Below, piece by piece: positions 52,215 through 60,050 of a DNA stretch of 64,000 bases. Made by a program: the position numbers and the translations under genes. Origin of the DNA: an uncultured Lachnospiraceae bacterium (GTDB taxonomy: Bacteria; Bacillota; Clostridia; Lachnospirales; Lachnospiraceae); contig CAJTOK010000008.1 in assembly GCA_910577825.1 (NCBI GenBank), forward strand, positions 10,792 through 74,791. Reading direction: 5' to 3'. The notes beneath the pieces are model-generated. The model was given only the letters and a program-made list of their open reading frames with translations. It did no database searches and was not told where the DNA came from. Positions within the stretch are counted from its first letter, which is position 1. The number at the start of each line of letters is the position of its first letter.

Positions 52215-52898
52215 CTAATCCCTGTCCCTTCTTCCAAATATCATTAAAAGCCTTAATAACTGCAGAAGTATTGCAACCATTGAAGCCACATATGTCATTG
52301 CAGCCGCACCAAGGACTTTCCTTGCCCCTGAAAGTTCCCTGCCCTGCAGTATATTCTGTTCCTTTAAAATCTTTAATGCCCTGCCTGAAGCGTTAAATTC
52401 AACGGGAAGTGTTATAAGCTGGAAAAATACTGCAAAACTGAAAAGGATTATTCCCACATTTACAAGGATGCCATTATTTATCATTGCCCCGAGCACAATT
52501 ACAGGCCATGCTGCATTTGAACCAAAATTTACTACTGGCACTATGGCATTGCGTATTGTAATTGGCATATAGCCTTTCTGGTGCTGTATGGCATGGCCGC
52601 ACTCATGGGCGGCTACACCTATTGCAGCTACTGAAGCTGAACCATATACAGAATCTGACAGGCGCAGCACCTTTTCACGTGGTGAATAGTGGTCAGTAAG
52701 GTTTCCTTGTATACGTTCAATTCTTACATCAAATATGCCTGCATTGCTTAAAATCATCTGTGCCACATCTTCTGCACGCAGCCCTCTTGAATTGTAAAGA
52801 CCTGCATAACGCTTATAAGTGCCATTTACATTGGCTGATGCAATCATGCACAGGATAGCGCCGGCTATAACTAAAATATAAGTATAATCAATTATCAT
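52215..52898 (-). CDS. YugP-type zinc metallopeptidase, membrane-bound
   Basis: The 227-residue protein has an N-terminal helix (YILVIAGAILCMIASANV), then VGYAAHECGHAIQH-type motif (AAHECGHAIQHQKGYMP near residue 97) with HExxH-like zinc binding. Three further membrane segments follow (about 118-140, 144-165, 195-218). Relatives (YugP) are neutral zinc metallopeptidases with unclear substrates. GRELSGARKVLGAAAMTYVASM is the usual C-terminal signature. The motif here is HECGH, where C replaces the usual variable position; the family tolerates this. It stands alone between the GH53 and fbp units. Confidence 0.88.
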   Translation of the reverse strand: MIIDYTYILVIAGAILCMIASANVNGTYKRYAGLYNSRGLRAEDVAQMILSNAGIFDVRIERIQGNLTDHYSPREKVLRLSDSVYGSASVAAIGVAAHECGHAIQHQKGYMPITIRNAIVPVVNFGSNAAWPVIVLGAMINNGILVNVGIILFSFAVFFQLITLPVEFNASGRALKILKEQNILQGRELSGARKVLGAAAMTYVASMVAILLQLLRLLMIFGRRDRD

Positions 52899-53070
52899 AA
52901 AACTATATAATCCCCTTTCTTAACCAGTATACAGGTTTATATTATATTCCTGCATTATTTGGGTTTTTATACACATGTTACCATATAAGGCGGGACATTA
53001 CAAGGAGTTTGCTGGATTTTGGATTTCTTTAGAGGTTTGGACAAATAGTGCCTGCATATCTGGATGTGTA

Positions 53071-53112
53071 AAGGGATATAAAAAGACATGTCTATGTTCT
53101 TTTTATATCCCT
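53071..53112 (-). terminator. Hairpin after fbp, likely terminator
   Basis: AAGGGATATAAAAAGA pairs with TCTTTTTATATCCCTT around a short loop (about 14-16 pairs). The T content inside the 3' arm may serve as the release tract. Confidence 0.6.
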
Positions 53113-53127
53113 TAATATACAGGAATA

Positions 53128-54993
53128 TTAGTTATAATAATTTAAAAGCTGTTTCAGGTCTGCAATATAACTGATAATATGCTTGCCGTTATCTGTATCC
53201 CTTACAAGTATACGTGATTTTTCAGTTTCTACAAGCTGTGATTCTGATTTAATATCTTTATTCTGGCTAAGTGCATGGTATACACTTTCAAACGGCTGGT
53301 GTGCTTTAAGCCTTAACCCGTGTGAGTTGTAAATCAGTGTATATCCTGCAATTCCTGTTGTTTCATGGTAGTTTTTGCAGAAACCGCCATCTATTACCAT
53401 AAGTTTTCCATTTGCCCTTATTGGCTGTTCCCCTTCTATTGTCTTTACAGGTGTATGCCCGTTAATTATATGTGACATACTAGAATAAAGGCCAAATTCA
53501 CGCAGAATCATATTGCAGGTTTTTTCTTCTTTATAGTACATGTAATATGGGTTGGTTTCTTCTTTCCATGTACTTTTGTCATCTATAAATGTACGCTCAA
53601 ATGTTTTTAAGTTCCTGCCACACAGAGGCGATTTCCTGCCAGCCCACAGATACCACATAAAATCCCTGGCGCTGCTGTTATGTGTGCTGTAATATGCCCT
53701 TCTTGCCATTTTATCAGCATAATCAAGATAAGATTTGCCTTTATAGGTTTCATCACCCATCTGGACGCCTTCAAAGTTCCCTGTACCGTCCATTGGAATA
53801 CAGCCATGGTACAAAAGGTTGCCATTATATATACGGTACATGCTGCCTTTTTCATATAGAAACTTTATATGTGACTGTAAACGTACACTGTTTAAAAATG
53901 CCGACCTGAGTTCCTCCATAACATCGCTTTCTTCATCTGATAAATTATAGGGGTTTTCCCTGTCAATGGTTGGAAATTCCATATCATTCATTTTATAGTT
54001 AATTCCATCTATTGTGGCTTCGCCGGTTTCAAAATTAATTTTATGTAAGAATATCCTGTCGTCCATTCCATATTCACTATGGCGCCTGATAATGCTTCCT
54101 TCAAGTTTAAATAAAATTACAGAAACTGCTTTTAATGCTGCGTCCATAGGGTTTTTTCCGGGATAAGCCTGTACGGCAAATAAAGCAAGTGAACGCAGGC
54201 TTATGCCATACCCGCTTTCAAGTATCTCTGTATTCTGGTATTTTAAGTTATTGCGTATAACATTGGCAATACATGCAAGGCTTCCTGATGCTGCACCCAT
54301 CCACAGTATATCATGGTTGCCCCATTCAATATCAAGTGAATGGTAGCCCTGCAAAAGGTCAAGTATTTTATCTGCATAAGGCCCTCTGTCAAAAATATCC
54401 CCTACAATATGCAGGTGGTCTACTGCAAGCTGTTTAATTAAACCTGCCAGTGCTACAATAAATTCATCTGCATTTTCAATATCTAAAATTGTGTCGATAA
54501 TTTTACTATGGTAAAGCACCTGGTTATCATCTTCATCTTTCTGTACATGCAGAAGTTCGTCAATAATATAAGAAAATTCACCAGGCATGGCTTTTCTTAC
54601 CTTTGACCTTGTGTACTTTGAAGATAACAGCTTTGCAATCTCAATAAGCTGGTTTAATACCATGCGGTACCAGTCATCTGTCAGGACATCTTTTTTACGC
54701 AGCATTTCAAGCTTTTCCCGTGGATAGTAAATTAAAGTGCATATTTCCTGCTGTTCAAAATCCGTAAGGATATCACCAAATAAAAGGTGTACTTTTTCCC
54801 TTACAACACCTGAACAGTTATTTAAAATATGGTAAAATGCTTCATATTCACCATGCAGGTCGCTCATAAAATGCTCTGTGCCTTTTGGAAGGTTTAAAAT
54901 TGCACTAAGGTTAATAATCTCCCTGCATACAGCCTGCTTAGAAGGAAATTTTTCCGCAAGCAGTTTCATATATTTTTCGTCTTTTAATTCCAT
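53128..54993 (-). CDS. fbp: Fructose-1,6-bisphosphatase, class III
   Basis: The class III FBPase of Firmicutes hydrolyses fructose 1,6-bisphosphate in gluconeogenesis. The protein (621 residues from the ATG at 54993) belongs to the metallophosphoesterase fold. Metal motifs are FMSDLHGEYEAFYH near 42, IVGDIFDRGPYADKILDLL near 184, EWGNHDILWMGAASGS near 212 and IINGHTPVKTIEGEQP near 508. The longer frame from 55047 includes the hairpin leader and should not be used, since GGGGGG lies 6 bases before 54993. It has its own promoter and is cut off from ptsI by a terminator. Confidence 0.96.
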   Translation of the reverse strand: MELKDEKYMKLLAEKFPSKQAVCREIINLSAILNLPKGTEHFMSDLHGEYEAFYHILNNCSGVVREKVHLLFGDILTDFEQQEICTLIYYPREKLEMLRKKDVLTDDWYRMVLNQLIEIAKLLSSKYTRSKVRKAMPGEFSYIIDELLHVQKDEDDNQVLYHSKIIDTILDIENADEFIVALAGLIKQLAVDHLHIVGDIFDRGPYADKILDLLQGYHSLDIEWGNHDILWMGAASGSLACIANVIRNNLKYQNTEILESGYGISLRSLALFAVQAYPGKNPMDAALKAVSVILFKLEGSIIRRHSEYGMDDRIFLHKINFETGEATIDGINYKMNDMEFPTIDRENPYNLSDEESDVMEELRSAFLNSVRLQSHIKFLYEKGSMYRIYNGNLLYHGCIPMDGTGNFEGVQMGDETYKGKSYLDYADKMARRAYYSTHNSSARDFMWYLWAGRKSPLCGRNLKTFERTFIDDKSTWKEETNPYYMYYKEEKTCNMILREFGLYSSMSHIINGHTPVKTIEGEQPIRANGKLMVIDGGFCKNYHETTGIAGYTLIYNSHGLRLKAHQPFESVYHALSQNKDIKSESQLVETEKSRILVRDTDNGKHIISYIADLKQLLNYYN

Positions 54994-55022
54994 AAAAATC
55001 CCCCCTGCCGCTTCCAGCAGCA
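54994..55022 (-). promoter_or_regulatory. Hairpin directly upstream of the fbp RBS
   Basis: The stem TGCTGCT-GGA-AGCGGCA (55006-55022, 7 bp with one G-T pair) is followed by GGGGGGATTTTT and ATG. It belongs to the same leader group as glpK and the VanZ-like gene. Confidence 0.6.
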
Positions 55023-55037
55023 TAAATAGTTGAGAAT

Positions 55038-55066
55038 ATGTTACCACTTAACAAAAACAAAATCAA
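55038..55066 (-). promoter_or_regulatory. Sigma-A promoter of fbp
   Basis: On the minus strand TTGATT (55061-55066), a 17-base spacer and TAACAT (55038-55043) put the start near 55031, so the leader hairpin is only about 10 bases from the 5' end. Confidence 0.6.
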
Positions 55067-55089
55067 TATAACGTCTTTACCCGGATACT

Positions 55090-55131
55090 AAAAATATGCA
55101 CAGTCCCTGTTTCTGGAAACTGCGCATATTT
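55090..55131 (-). terminator. Terminator after ptsI
   Basis: AATATGCGCAGT and ACTGTGCATATT pair (11 of 12) around a 14-base loop holding a small inner stem, followed by TTTTT on the minus strand. Confidence 0.75.
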
Positions 55132-55154
55132 ATACAGATTATTATGTTTAAAAT

Positions 55155-56768
55155 TCAGACTGCCCCTGTAAGTTTTAACAGTTCTTCCCTTACATAATCA
55201 ACACTCCCTGCTGACATGCTGAATTCATCAAGGCCATATTCCAGCAAAATTTTTGCTGCTTTTATATCCCCTGCCATTTCACCACACATGCCAGCTTTTA
55301 TATTTTCTTTATGTGCAGCATCAATAATATGTTTTATGGCATTAAGCACTGCAGGATGGAAATAAGAATATTTATCTGCTATCTTTTTATTTCCCCTGTC
55401 TACTGCAAGCAGGTACTGTGTAAGGTCATTTGTGCCTATACTGAAGAAATCTGCTTCTTTTGCAAATTCTTCTGCCAGAATTACACTTGCTGGTGTTTCC
55501 ATCATCATTCCGGTTTCTATGTCTTCACAAAATGCTTTGCCTTCCCCGCGCAGTTCCCTTTTACATTCTTCCACAATTTCTTTTGCTTCCCTTAATTCGT
55601 CCAGTGATATAATCATAGGGAACATTATACGCACATTGCCAAAAGCACTTGCACGCAGTATTGCACGCAGCTGTTCTTTAAACATATCTTTCATTTCAAG
55701 TGATATGCGGATTGCCCTCCAGCCAAGGAACGGGTTATCTTCTTTTTCAAATTCAAAGTATGGAAGTTTTTTATCCCCGCCAATATCAAGTGTGCGTATT
55801 GTGAGTTCCTGTGGACAAAGTTCTGCTGCACGTTTATATACTTCAAACTGTTCTTCTTCTGTTGGGAAATGCGTCTTTTCCATATATAGAAGTTCACTCC
55901 TGAAAAGCCCGGTGCCGTCCATCTTTACAGGAAGTGCCTTTTCAATATCCTCCGCATTGCCAGCATTGATGCAAAGTGAAATTTTCCTGCCATCTTTTGT
56001 AACTACAGGATTGCCCCTTAATTTTTTAAGACGCTGTTTTTCATTTTCAAATTCCTGTTTTTTCTGCCTGTATTCATTTAACACATCTTCTTCAGGTGAA
56101 ATTATAATAACACCTTCACCTGCATCCATGCAAACAATATCACCTGTATTTAATTTATCCAGTATCCCTTTTACGCCCACAAGTGCCGGGATATCCATAT
56201 TTTTGGCAATTATTGAAACATGGCTTGTAACCCCGCCTTCTTCTGTAATAATGCCCTTGACATAGTCTGTATTCATCTTTACGGTATCTGAAGGAAATAA
56301 ATCTTTTGCAAGGATTACTGCCTCTTCATTAAGGCTTCCTATATCTGGAAGCGATACCCCTTTAAGCTGTGCCATAAGGCGTTTGCCAACATCTTTTATA
56401 TCAGATGCCCGTTCTTTCATATATTCATCATCCATCATTTCAAAAACTGCGGCAACTTCTGAAATTGCTTCACTAACTGCGCTCTCTGCATTATCTGCCT
56501 CATCATTAATTTTGCTTTTAACACTGTCTTCTAATGTAAAATCCATAACCATTTCCAGGTGTGCAGAAAAAATCTCATTAGTTGTTGCAAGCTTTTCTAA
56601 TTCCCCACGTACACATTCCCTTGCATCAAGAAATTTATTAATCTGCCCTTCCTTGTCCTGTTCCAGGATTTTACTTTGCACAGGCTTTAAATCAAGTTCT
56701 TCGTATTTATAGATTTTTGCTACTGCAATTCCTCTGGACGCTGTTTTTTCAACATATATTTTTTCCAT
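55155..56768 (-). CDS. ptsI: PTS enzyme I
   Basis: Enzyme I takes phosphate from phosphoenolpyruvate and passes it to HPr. The protein (537 residues from the ATG at 56768) has an N-terminal HPr-binding domain, with the active His in GGVTSHVSIIAKNMDIPAL near 185. The C-terminal PEP-binding barrel has DGTGLFRSELLYM near 285, RTLDIGGDKKLPYF near 326 and GMCGEMAGD near 496 with the catalytic Cys. Length is slightly short of the usual 570 but all motifs are present. GGGGG lies 4 bases before the ATG. It follows ptsH after an unusually structured 139-base gap. Confidence 0.95.
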   Translation of the reverse strand: MEKIYVEKTASRGIAVAKIYKYEELDLKPVQSKILEQDKEGQINKFLDARECVRGELEKLATTNEIFSAHLEMVMDFTLEDSVKSKINDEADNAESAVSEAISEVAAVFEMMDDEYMKERASDIKDVGKRLMAQLKGVSLPDIGSLNEEAVILAKDLFPSDTVKMNTDYVKGIITEEGGVTSHVSIIAKNMDIPALVGVKGILDKLNTGDIVCMDAGEGVIIISPEEDVLNEYRQKKQEFENEKQRLKKLRGNPVVTKDGRKISLCINAGNAEDIEKALPVKMDGTGLFRSELLYMEKTHFPTEEEQFEVYKRAAELCPQELTIRTLDIGGDKKLPYFEFEKEDNPFLGWRAIRISLEMKDMFKEQLRAILRASAFGNVRIMFPMIISLDELREAKEIVEECKRELRGEGKAFCEDIETGMMMETPASVILAEEFAKEADFFSIGTNDLTQYLLAVDRGNKKIADKYSYFHPAVLNAIKHIIDAAHKENIKAGMCGEMAGDIKAAKILLEYGLDEFSMSAGSVDYVREELLKLTGAV

Positions 56769-56848
56769 AAAATCCCCCATATAATATTTTTCCACACTTT
56801 AAATAATTTATGAAAATGCTGCTTTTGCATCTTCCCAATGCGGGACTT

Positions 56849-56898
56849 AGATGTTCTTTGGCAGTGCGGGCGTAACGCACTGTCAATTTAGAACATCT
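56849..56898 (-). repeat. Nested inverted repeats in the ptsH-ptsI gap
   Basis: An outer 8-bp stem (GATGTTCT with AGAACATC, 56890-56897 and 56850-56857) encloses an inner 7-bp stem, CAGTGCG and CGCACTG, with a 7-base loop. There is no T-run, so it is not a normal terminator. It may be an mRNA processing or stability site. Confidence 0.65.
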
Positions 56899-56907
56899 TC
56901 CCACATT

Positions 56908-57171
56908 TTATTCCCCAAGCCCGCTTTCAATAAGCTCTGTGATTTTCTTTAAGTCTTCTTCTTCATTTTCACCACTGCACTGCACTTCTATTTCAGTACC
57001 TTTTTTTAATGCAGCTGCCATAAGGTTTAATATGCTTTTGGGCTGGATTTTCTTTTCACCATGTATAATTAACACTTCTGAAGAACATTCTGTTGCTGCT
57101 TTTGATAAAATTGATGCAGGTCTTGCATGTACTCCTGATGGATTTATAATTGTAACTTTTTTTGATACCAT
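56908..57171 (-). CDS. ptsH: PTS phosphocarrier HPr
   Basis: HPr accepts phosphate from enzyme I on His15 and gives it to EIIA. The 87-residue protein has SGVHARPAS with His exactly at residue 15 and IQPKSILNLM with Ser46. This Ser is phosphorylated by HPr kinase in Firmicutes for carbon catabolite control. So this is a genuine HPr and not a Crh-like form lacking His15. It lies 12 bases after the sorE-like gene, inside a sugar operon. It may be the only HPr of the cell or an extra, locus-specific one. Confidence 0.95.
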   Translation of the reverse strand: MVSKKVTIINPSGVHARPASILSKAATECSSEVLIIHGEKKIQPKSILNLMAAALKKGTEIEVQCSGENEEEDLKKITELIESGLGE

Positions 57172-57183
57172 AATAACCCTCCT

Positions 57184-58443
57184 TTAAACCCCGAAATGTT
57201 CAAATAAAATTTTCTCTGCTTCTACATTCCAAAGACCCCTGTTTTTCTTGCAGGCTTCATCAAGTTTCTTAAATAACGGGTCTGTTTTTCCTAATTCTTC
57301 AAAGTCCTCTATTGCTGTAAGCGGCATGTCAAATTGTGTATATGCCAGTTTCTTGCCGCCAGGTATATTTGGCAGGTTCTTTGTTGTTTCTGCAATGCTG
57401 TCAATACCGCCTACATGTGTAACCATAACTGCCGGTTCAATTTTCCCTTTGGCTGCAAGTGTATTTGCTTCTATTAAATCGTCGTTATTGCCGCCTGTTG
57501 TGCCTACTATATGTGTACTTATATAGTGCACATTATAAAGGTTTACTTCACCCATAAACTGGTTATCTGAAGGCCCTGCAAAGAAATTCATGCAGCCGTC
57601 AAATGCAAGAAGTTTATCACCCATCTCTGCAACTTTCCGGTTGGGGATATATACAAATACATCATCATATCCTTTGCCTCCTGTAATATCACGCAGTTCT
57701 TTTACAGGGTCAGCCATATTTGCTGTATTTACATATAAAAGCTCAACGCCGTTTTCCTTTGCTTTTTCCTCCGGGATAACTTCCCTTGCCCTTGCAAGCT
57801 TTGCATCATCTATATCTGTTACTACAATGCGTTTTGGCCTGTTTTCAAACTGTATGCCATAGCTTATTGCACCAAGCCCCATAGGACCGCAGCCTCCAAG
57901 GATAATTATATTCCCGCCTTCTTTTGTGCCGCCTGCAAGGTCATGGTTTATTTTGTTGGTATGGTAATTGCCATGGTATCCCCCTATAATACAGCTCATA
58001 GGTTCACCAAGTGATGCTTCAAAGAAGCTTTCACCATCATATGGCATAAGGCAGCCAAGTTCCATTACTTCATGTGGTATAATGCAGTATGTACATGCAC
58101 CCCCGAAATATTCATAAGAATAACCTGGTGAAGCAAGGCTTCCTTTGTAATTAAGTGCTGGCTGCTGTGTAAAACGCATACCAGGTTTGAACTGGTCTTT
58201 CCATTTATCACCCACTTCTACAATTATGCCTGCAAATTCATGCCCGATAATAACCGGGTTTGTATCAATATTTTGTGGTGCTCTTTTATGTTTCTTGCCC
58301 TGCTGCAATAATTTATATGTTGACATGCAGATACTGTCACTCATTACCTTTACTAAAATTTCATCATCTTTAATCTCTGGAAGCTCAAATTCTTCAAGCC
58401 TTACATCCATAGCGCCATACATCCTGACTGCTTTTGTTTTCAT
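57184..58443 (-). CDS. sorE: L-sorbose-1-phosphate reductase-like zinc dehydrogenase
   Basis: SorE reduces L-sorbose 1-phosphate to D-glucitol 6-phosphate. The 419-residue protein aligns by eye with the SorE family. Markers are MKTKAVRMYGAMDVRLEEFE, DSICMSTYKLLQQG near 36, NPVIIGHEFAGIIVEVGDKW near 62, FTQQPALNYKGSLASPGYSY near 91 and NIPGGKKLAYTQFD near 358. The cofactor site is GGCGPMGLGAISYG near 183. The sugar handled here is unproven; related enzymes act on other sugar phosphates. It stands between a 1-phosphofructokinase-type kinase and HPr in a mannitol-type PTS locus, suggesting a ketose/hexitol phosphate step. A hairpin-RBS element precedes it. Confidence 0.8.
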   Translation of the reverse strand: MKTKAVRMYGAMDVRLEEFELPEIKDDEILVKVMSDSICMSTYKLLQQGKKHKRAPQNIDTNPVIIGHEFAGIIVEVGDKWKDQFKPGMRFTQQPALNYKGSLASPGYSYEYFGGACTYCIIPHEVMELGCLMPYDGESFFEASLGEPMSCIIGGYHGNYHTNKINHDLAGGTKEGGNIIILGGCGPMGLGAISYGIQFENRPKRIVVTDIDDAKLARAREVIPEEKAKENGVELLYVNTANMADPVKELRDITGGKGYDDVFVYIPNRKVAEMGDKLLAFDGCMNFFAGPSDNQFMGEVNLYNVHYISTHIVGTTGGNNDDLIEANTLAAKGKIEPAVMVTHVGGIDSIAETTKNLPNIPGGKKLAYTQFDMPLTAIEDFEELGKTDPLFKKLDEACKKNRGLWNVEAEKILFEHFGV

Positions 58444-58476
58444 AATCTATACCTCTTTTCCCTGCCATCTGGCAGC
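58444..58476 (-). promoter_or_regulatory. Hairpin upstream of the sorE-like RBS
   Basis: CTGCCA-GA-TGGCAG (58462-58475) lies 5 bases after the stop of the kinase gene and is followed by GGAAAAGAGGTATAGATT and ATG. The spacing to the RBS is a few bases longer than in the glpK group. Confidence 0.5.
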
Positions 58477-58480
58477 ATTA

Positions 58481-59413
58481 TTAATCTACTGGTTCTAAAA
58501 CCACGTCTTCTTTTAATTTCATTACAAGGTCTTTAGCTGGCGGTTTTGTGCCTATAGTAGTTACTGCACCTGCCGATGTTGCAATGCCTAGCTTTAATGT
58601 TTCATCATTATCAAGCCCGTTTTCATATGCGTATGAAATTGCTGCTACCATTGCATCTCCTGCACCTACTGTAGAATGTGCTTTCACAGACAATGCCGGG
58701 GCTTTGGCTTCATAATCTTTCTTTAAAAGCATTGCACCGCATTTGCCCATAGATACCGCAACTGTACTTATGCCCTTTTCAATAAGCCTTCTTGCAATAC
58801 CAGCTATCTCCTGTTCTGATGCCTTATAATCAAATTTAGCATATTCTTCAAGTTCAAGCCTGTTTGGCTTAATAATATCAGGTAATTCCCTGAGCCCGTT
58901 ACTGAAAAGTTCACCATCCGCATCCAAAAGGACTTTTGCACCTTTTCCATGTACGGCTTTTGTTATGCTTGCATAAATACTTTTATCCATTCCATTAGGC
59001 ACACTTCCTGCCAGTACAAATAATGTATCTTTGCCTGCATATCCTTCAAGCTTATCCATAAGCTCTTTTAATTCCTGTTCCGACGGTACTGCCCCTGGCT
59101 CATTAAGTTCCGTAACCATCCCGTTTTCTTCAAATACTTTTGTATTAGTCCTGGTTTCCCCGCTAAGCCATACAAAATCATTTTCTATGCCTTTTTCATC
59201 AAGTACATTTTTAATGGTACGCCCTGCATTGCCAGCAAGAAATCCTGTTGCAATGCTTCTGCCGCCAAGTTCATAAATTGTTTTTGAAACGTTAATGCCT
59301 TTTCCACCGGCATCATACTCAACTTTACTTATACGGTTTAAACCGCCCTGCTGTAAACAGCCAATTTCTACTGTTTTGTCAATCGCAGGATTCATTGTTA
59401 CTGTTACTATCAC
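58481..59413 (-). CDS. PfkB-family kinase, 1-phosphofructokinase type
   Basis: These kinases turn fructose 1-phosphate (or tagatose 6-phosphate) into the bisphosphate. The 310-residue protein has the N-terminal TMNPAIDKTVEI, the substrate loop DAGGKGINVSKTIYELGG near 30-47, and the C-terminal PfkB signature VGAGDAMVAAISYAYENGL near 247 with the catalytic Asp. The size fits FruK/LacC proteins. Placement between EIIA and the SorE-like gene points to a ketose or hexitol degraded through fructose-bisphosphate. Class III fbp lies nearby but is separately promoted. Confidence 0.88.
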   Translation of the reverse strand: MIVTVTMNPAIDKTVEIGCLQQGGLNRISKVEYDAGGKGINVSKTIYELGGRSIATGFLAGNAGRTIKNVLDEKGIENDFVWLSGETRTNTKVFEENGMVTELNEPGAVPSEQELKELMDKLEGYAGKDTLFVLAGSVPNGMDKSIYASITKAVHGKGAKVLLDADGELFSNGLRELPDIIKPNRLELEEYAKFDYKASEQEIAGIARRLIEKGISTVAVSMGKCGAMLLKKDYEAKAPALSVKAHSTVGAGDAMVAAISYAYENGLDNDETLKLGIATSAGAVTTIGTKPPAKDLVMKLKEDVVLEPVD

Positions 59414-59444
59414 GTTTCCACTCTCCTTCCGTAAAAGGCTTTAT

Positions 59445-59897
59445 TTAATCGCCTAAAATACTATAAACTGTATCAATATCACCATTTGCAAGTTTCTCTG
59501 CCACAGATTCATCAAGCATTTTCTCTGCAATTACTGAAAGGATTTGTAAATGTTCTTCACCAACACCGGCAATCCCTACTACTACATTTGCTGTATTATC
59601 ACCCCATGGTGTCCCTTCCGGGAATGTCATTACTGCAATTCCTGACTCTTTAATATCCTTCTTGGCTTCTTCAACGCCATGCGGAAGTGCAAGCCCGTTG
59701 CCCATAAAAGTAGAACAGCTTTCTTCCCTTTTTAGCATTGCTTCTACATATGGCTGGCTGACATATCCTGCATCAACAAGCATCTGCCCTGCTTCCTTTA
59801 TAACTTCTTCCTGCGTCTTTGCCTTGCAGTTTACACGGATATTTTCACGGTACAACAGTTTCTTTTTTTCTGCTTTCTTTTTAGATTTAAATAACAT
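59445..59897 (-). CDS. PTS EIIA domain, mannitol/fructose type
   Basis: The 150-residue protein carries the fructose/mannitol EIIA pattern. Its phospho-accepting His is H73 in GNGLALPHGVEEAK, and the C-terminal segment includes HLQILSVIAEKMLDESVAEK. A basic N-terminal tail (KSKKKAEKKK) precedes the domain. I chose the ATG at 59897, 9 bases after GAGGAGG; the longer frame to 59990 runs into the upstream promoter. It supplies the EIIA missing from the EIICB protein at the start of the locus. It is the first gene of the part of the operon read from the 59961-59990 promoter. Confidence 0.9.
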   Translation of the reverse strand: MLFKSKKKAEKKKLLYRENIRVNCKAKTQEEVIKEAGQMLVDAGYVSQPYVEAMLKREESCSTFMGNGLALPHGVEEAKKDIKESGIAVMTFPEGTPWGDNTANVVVGIAGVGEEHLQILSVIAEKMLDESVAEKLANGDIDTVYSILGD

Positions 59898-59960
59898 AAT
59901 ATTATACCTCCTCATTTCTTTAATGCCTTCCAGGCCTTCTGTTTTCTTCTTTGTAAGTAC

Positions 59961-59990
59961 ATTATAACCCAATAAAAAAGGTCTTTTCAA
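59961..59990 (-). promoter_or_regulatory. Promoter of the EIIA operon, overlapping a terminator
   Basis: On the minus strand TTGAAA (59985-59990), 18 bases and TATAAT (59961-59966). The -35 box lies in the loop of the terminator that ends the upstream regulator gene. Confidence 0.6.
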
Positions 59991-60005
59991 TTAAAAGACC
60001 TTTTT
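59974..60005 (-). terminator. Terminator after the MtlR-like gene
   Basis: AAAAAGGTCTTTT and AAAAGACCTTTTT pair around a short AATTG loop and are followed by T residues on both strands. Confidence 0.75.
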
Positions 60006-60050
60006 ATTTGGCGTTATCTGATAATGCCATTTTTATGTTTTGGGTTATGG

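Noticed and set aside
54994..55047. Extended N-terminus of fructose-bisphosphatase
   Set aside because: The extra codons are the translated hairpin leader and RBS; the ATG at 54993 has the ideal site.
55432..56265. 277-codon plus-strand frame opposite ptsI
   Set aside because: ptsI has all enzyme I motifs on the minus strand; the antisense frame is low-complexity and has no family features.
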